A stretch of 6,743 bases of DNA, from NCBI GenBank assembly GCA_964528595.1, contig CAZGTM010000114.1:1-6743 (forward strand), given 5' to 3'. The notes beneath the pieces were generated by a model that saw only the letters and a program-made list of their open reading frames with translations, was not told the DNA's origin and did not search any database. This DNA is from CAYFKJ01 sp964528595. Its GTDB lineage: Bacteria; Pseudomonadota; Alphaproteobacteria; UBA2966. The position numbers were made by a program, and so were the translations under genes. Shown here in pieces: positions 5,901 to 6,743 of the stretch. The first letter of the stretch is position 1; the number at the start of each line of letters is the position of its first letter.

Positions 5901-6513
5901 GGCCATCCGTGCGGCGGAGGCCGACGGCGGCCAGCGGATTCCGATCATCGCCATTACCGCCAATGCGCTTCAAGGCGAAGCCGAGAGATGTCTGGCCGCG
6001 GGCATGGACGACTATCTCTCCAAGCCGTTGGAAATGACCAAGCTGAAACGTGCCCTCGCCAAGTGGCTGGGAGGCAGTATCAAGGCGACCCTTGCGGCGG
6101 CGGAAGACCAATCGGACAGCGGGGTGGTCCCGGATCTTTCGGAAGCGGTATCCGCTGATGAGGGCGCTGGTGTTTCATCCTCGTCCGTCCCGATCGATTC
6201 GCAGGCGTTGAAAAGCGTCTTCGGGGATGACGAGGAAACCTTCCGGGAAATCCTGGGGGACTTCATCGAACCCGCCACCGCCAACGTGCAGGAAATCACC
6301 GACGCGGCGGATGCCGGTGACGCCGCCGCGGTCGGCGCTGCCGCCCATAAGTTGAAGTCGTCGTCCCGTTCTGTTGGCGCCTATGAGTTGGGCGACCTGT
6401 GCTTCGAACTGGAAAAGGCGGGTAAAGAGGGCAACGCCGACGAGATCGTCGCTTTGGCGCCAAAAATACCGGATGTGCTGAAAAAGGTGGTCGATTACAT
6501 AAACACGCTGTAG
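2941..6513 (+). CDS. Hybrid sensor histidine kinase: TM-periplasmic-TM-HAMP-PAS-PAS-HisKA-HATPase-pseudoREC-REC-HPt
   Basis: A 1190-residue inner-membrane phosphorelay kinase of the tripartite (ArcB/BarA/TorS-like) class. In order: TM1 about 18-34; periplasmic domain about 36-150 with WEYD at 66-69; TM2 about 155-177; HAMP about 178-230, then a coiled-coil linker; PAS_7-like domains at about 254-375 and 388-505; HisKA with SHEIRTPMN, phospho-acceptor H532; HATPase about 630-752 with N-box N649, DSGIGM (D687), an LFQPF F-box and GGTGLGL (716-722). A receiver-like domain (about 771-893) lacks the acidic pair, has A827 in place of the phospho-Asp and D877 in place of the Lys, so it should not be phosphorylated. 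The second receiver (about 924-1043) is intact: E930/D931, D974, T1006, K1028. HPt (about 1087-1175) has H1136 in AHKLKSSS. The expected relay is H532 to D974 to H1136, then a separate regulator, probably the gene 59 bases downstream. The signal is unknown; the divergent solute-binding protein is a candidate partner. Confidence 0.95.
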   Translation: MAVKAISPKSLSAKLLRLYLPLVSLSLLILFAVLEVRYYSSQRAELLKTVDEMVAVQGSAFALAVWEYDDNQIAALLADMKELPQISSVAIYDGAKDLLGSIGDIEAAPESPDMRLTDKLTYRADNLSEDVGQIVVTAHSRMIWRDLRGRLMLDAVILLVMGTTLFGVTLFATRIVIGRPLERLRNAIERTKDDDVFERVEWESSDELGQVVQAYNEMQDKRAVAEKELKTYQDQLEYLAEFRAQKLTAASQQLTVALDNMRDAMFVIDGEQKFLMFNRRYLELFNIAEGAIEIGTPFVDVVRLHAEQGNYGPGTVEEHIEKRVAEISSDEERIIEAQLPDGRYLEIRQSPTDQGGVIVVASDVTTRKKAEEELLAAHTETAAKEEQLSTALTSMTGGLFMIDRDLKFQVFSAQYAKFYDLPPGMPNVGDSLVDTIRVRAERGDYGPGDPEKQVAARKKLYEEEVQPTEAVEDRVGDRVIETFRRRNSDGSIVVVFNDITERKKAQNELLIAKETAESATRAKSSFLAAMSHEIRTPMNGVVGMIDLLWEGELQPDQRKMLGTIRDSAFSLLQIINDILDFSKIEAGKLDLEIIPISLRDIVEGVAETILPNIADKNLRLRIFVDPAIPARLMADQVRLRQILFNLTGNAVKFTSGEEGQPGEVLIGAHCVEKTDDGKMAIRFDIVDSGIGMTEEAVAQLFQPFTQAESSTTRRFGGTGLGLSICKNLTDIMGGTIEVSSRQGVGSTFSVTLPLEIAEGDPVEADEPGLEDLKVVVVAREGKGGDFIEAYLDSRGAEFVRREELDGLAETLDGGTGPDGAVEIIVFASVWPADEVGKVMDAVREARPGGNVRFVILTRDRTRKRGMIPPDMVVIEDDPLRRSSFLRGVAMAAGRASPEVDERDPGTIQAVREAPTVAEAEARGELILIAEDNLTNQDVISRQLKLLGYTAEIADDGEQGLAAWETGRYGLILTDCHMPEMDGYEMTQAIRAAEADGGQRIPIIAITANALQGEAERCLAAGMDDYLSKPLEMTKLKRALAKWLGGSIKATLAAAEDQSDSGVVPDLSEAVSADEGAGVSSSSVPIDSQALKSVFGDDEETFREILGDFIEPATANVQEITDAADAGDAAAVGAAAHKLKSSSRSVGAYELGDLCFELEKAGKEGNADEIVALAPKIPDVLKKVVDYINTL

Positions 6514-6537
6514 TCAATGAGTTGAGTTTACTATGAT

Positions 6538-6554
6538 GCCCGCTTTGGGCGGGC
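6538..6554 (+). terminator. GC hairpin between the kinase and response regulator genes (not a typical terminator)
   Basis: GCCCGC (6538-6543) and GCGGGC (6549-6554) form a perfect 6-base stem around TTTGG, 24 bases after the kinase stop. No T-run follows; the next bases are the purine-rich RBS of the response regulator. It may slow polymerase or adjust expression of the regulator relative to the kinase rather than end transcription. Confidence 0.3.
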
Positions 6555-6572
6555 GGCAGAGGAAAAGAGGGC

Positions 6573-6743
6573 ATGGCCAAGATCGACATGAAGACCATCA
6601 AAGTCCTGGTTATCGACGACGAGGACTTCATGAGGAAACTCGTCGTCCGGGTGTTGCAGGATATCGGGGTAAGCAATGTCGTTACGGCGTCGAATGGCGC
6701 GGAAGCACTGGGCAGCGTCCAGGCGCTGGGGCAAAGTATTGAT
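6573..6743 (+). CDS. Response regulator, N-terminal part of the receiver domain (truncated by window edge)
   Basis: An ATG at 6573, preceded by GAGGA (6559-6563, 9 bases), opens a frame that runs to the window edge, giving 57 residues. After a short lead, KVLVIDDEDFMRKLV (10-24) is the first strand and helix of a CheY-like receiver with the acidic pair D15-D16. NVVTASNGAEAL (35-46) is the usual second strand and helix. The sequence stops just before the third strand, so the phospho-acceptor Asp and any output domain are not visible. It lies 59 bases after the hybrid kinase on the same strand and probably shares its transcript, making it the natural acceptor of phosphate from the kinase HPt domain (inference). 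It may be a stand-alone receiver or carry a DNA-binding, GGDEF or other output. Confidence 0.88.
   Translation, partial: MAKIDMKTIKVLVIDDEDFMRKLVVRVLQDIGVSNVVTASNGAEALGSVQALGQSID

Noticed and set aside
5862..6158. Plus-strand ORF in another frame of the receiver region
   Set aside because: It overlaps the receiver frame with intact D974, T1006 and K1028. The alternative translation shows no domain and no frameshift is needed.

Overview
The window is GC-rich (roughly 60% by eye) and its genes use mostly G/C-ending codons. Gene content and protein style (tandem PAS_7 domains, a large hybrid kinase ending in HPt, a stand-alone family 3 solute-binding protein) suggest an alphaproteobacterium of the Rhodospirillales type. 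This placement is an inference from family resemblance; no rRNA or other marker is present.

Layout. (1) Positions 1-489, minus strand: the N-terminal 163 residues of a membrane sensor that runs off the left edge. (2) 490-721: a divergent control region with an inverted repeat around the sensor's ribosome binding site, a GGTCCGG repeat cluster, and a palindrome next to a perfect TATAAT. (3) 722-1849, plus: a complete iron-containing (group III) alcohol dehydrogenase. (4) 1856-2635, minus: a secreted family 3 solute-binding protein, tail to tail with the dehydrogenase with 6 bases between the stop codons. (5) 2636-2940: a 305-base divergent control region with three related 8-base half-sites over candidate promoters and a possible small ORF reaching into the kinase start. 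(6) 2941-6513, plus: a 1190-residue hybrid histidine kinase with two TM segments, periplasmic domain, HAMP, PAS-PAS, HisKA, HATPase, degenerate receiver, active receiver and HPt. (7) 6573-6743, plus: the first 57 residues of a CheY-like response regulator, cut by the right edge.

How the genes may work together. The solute-binding protein has no transporter genes beside it and sits back to back with a kinase that has a periplasmic domain. This fits a ligand-binding accessory protein feeding a phosphorelay (H532 to D974 to H1136), with the downstream regulator as likely acceptor of the phosphate. The truncated left-edge sensor has an N-terminal region that aligns almost without gaps to that of the kinase, including a WxxD motif at nearly the same residue number. 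The window therefore seems to lie in a cluster of related membrane sensors. The dehydrogenase may be the metabolic output or an unrelated neighbour; the sequence does not decide. No tRNA, rRNA, CRISPR array or insertion sequence was seen.
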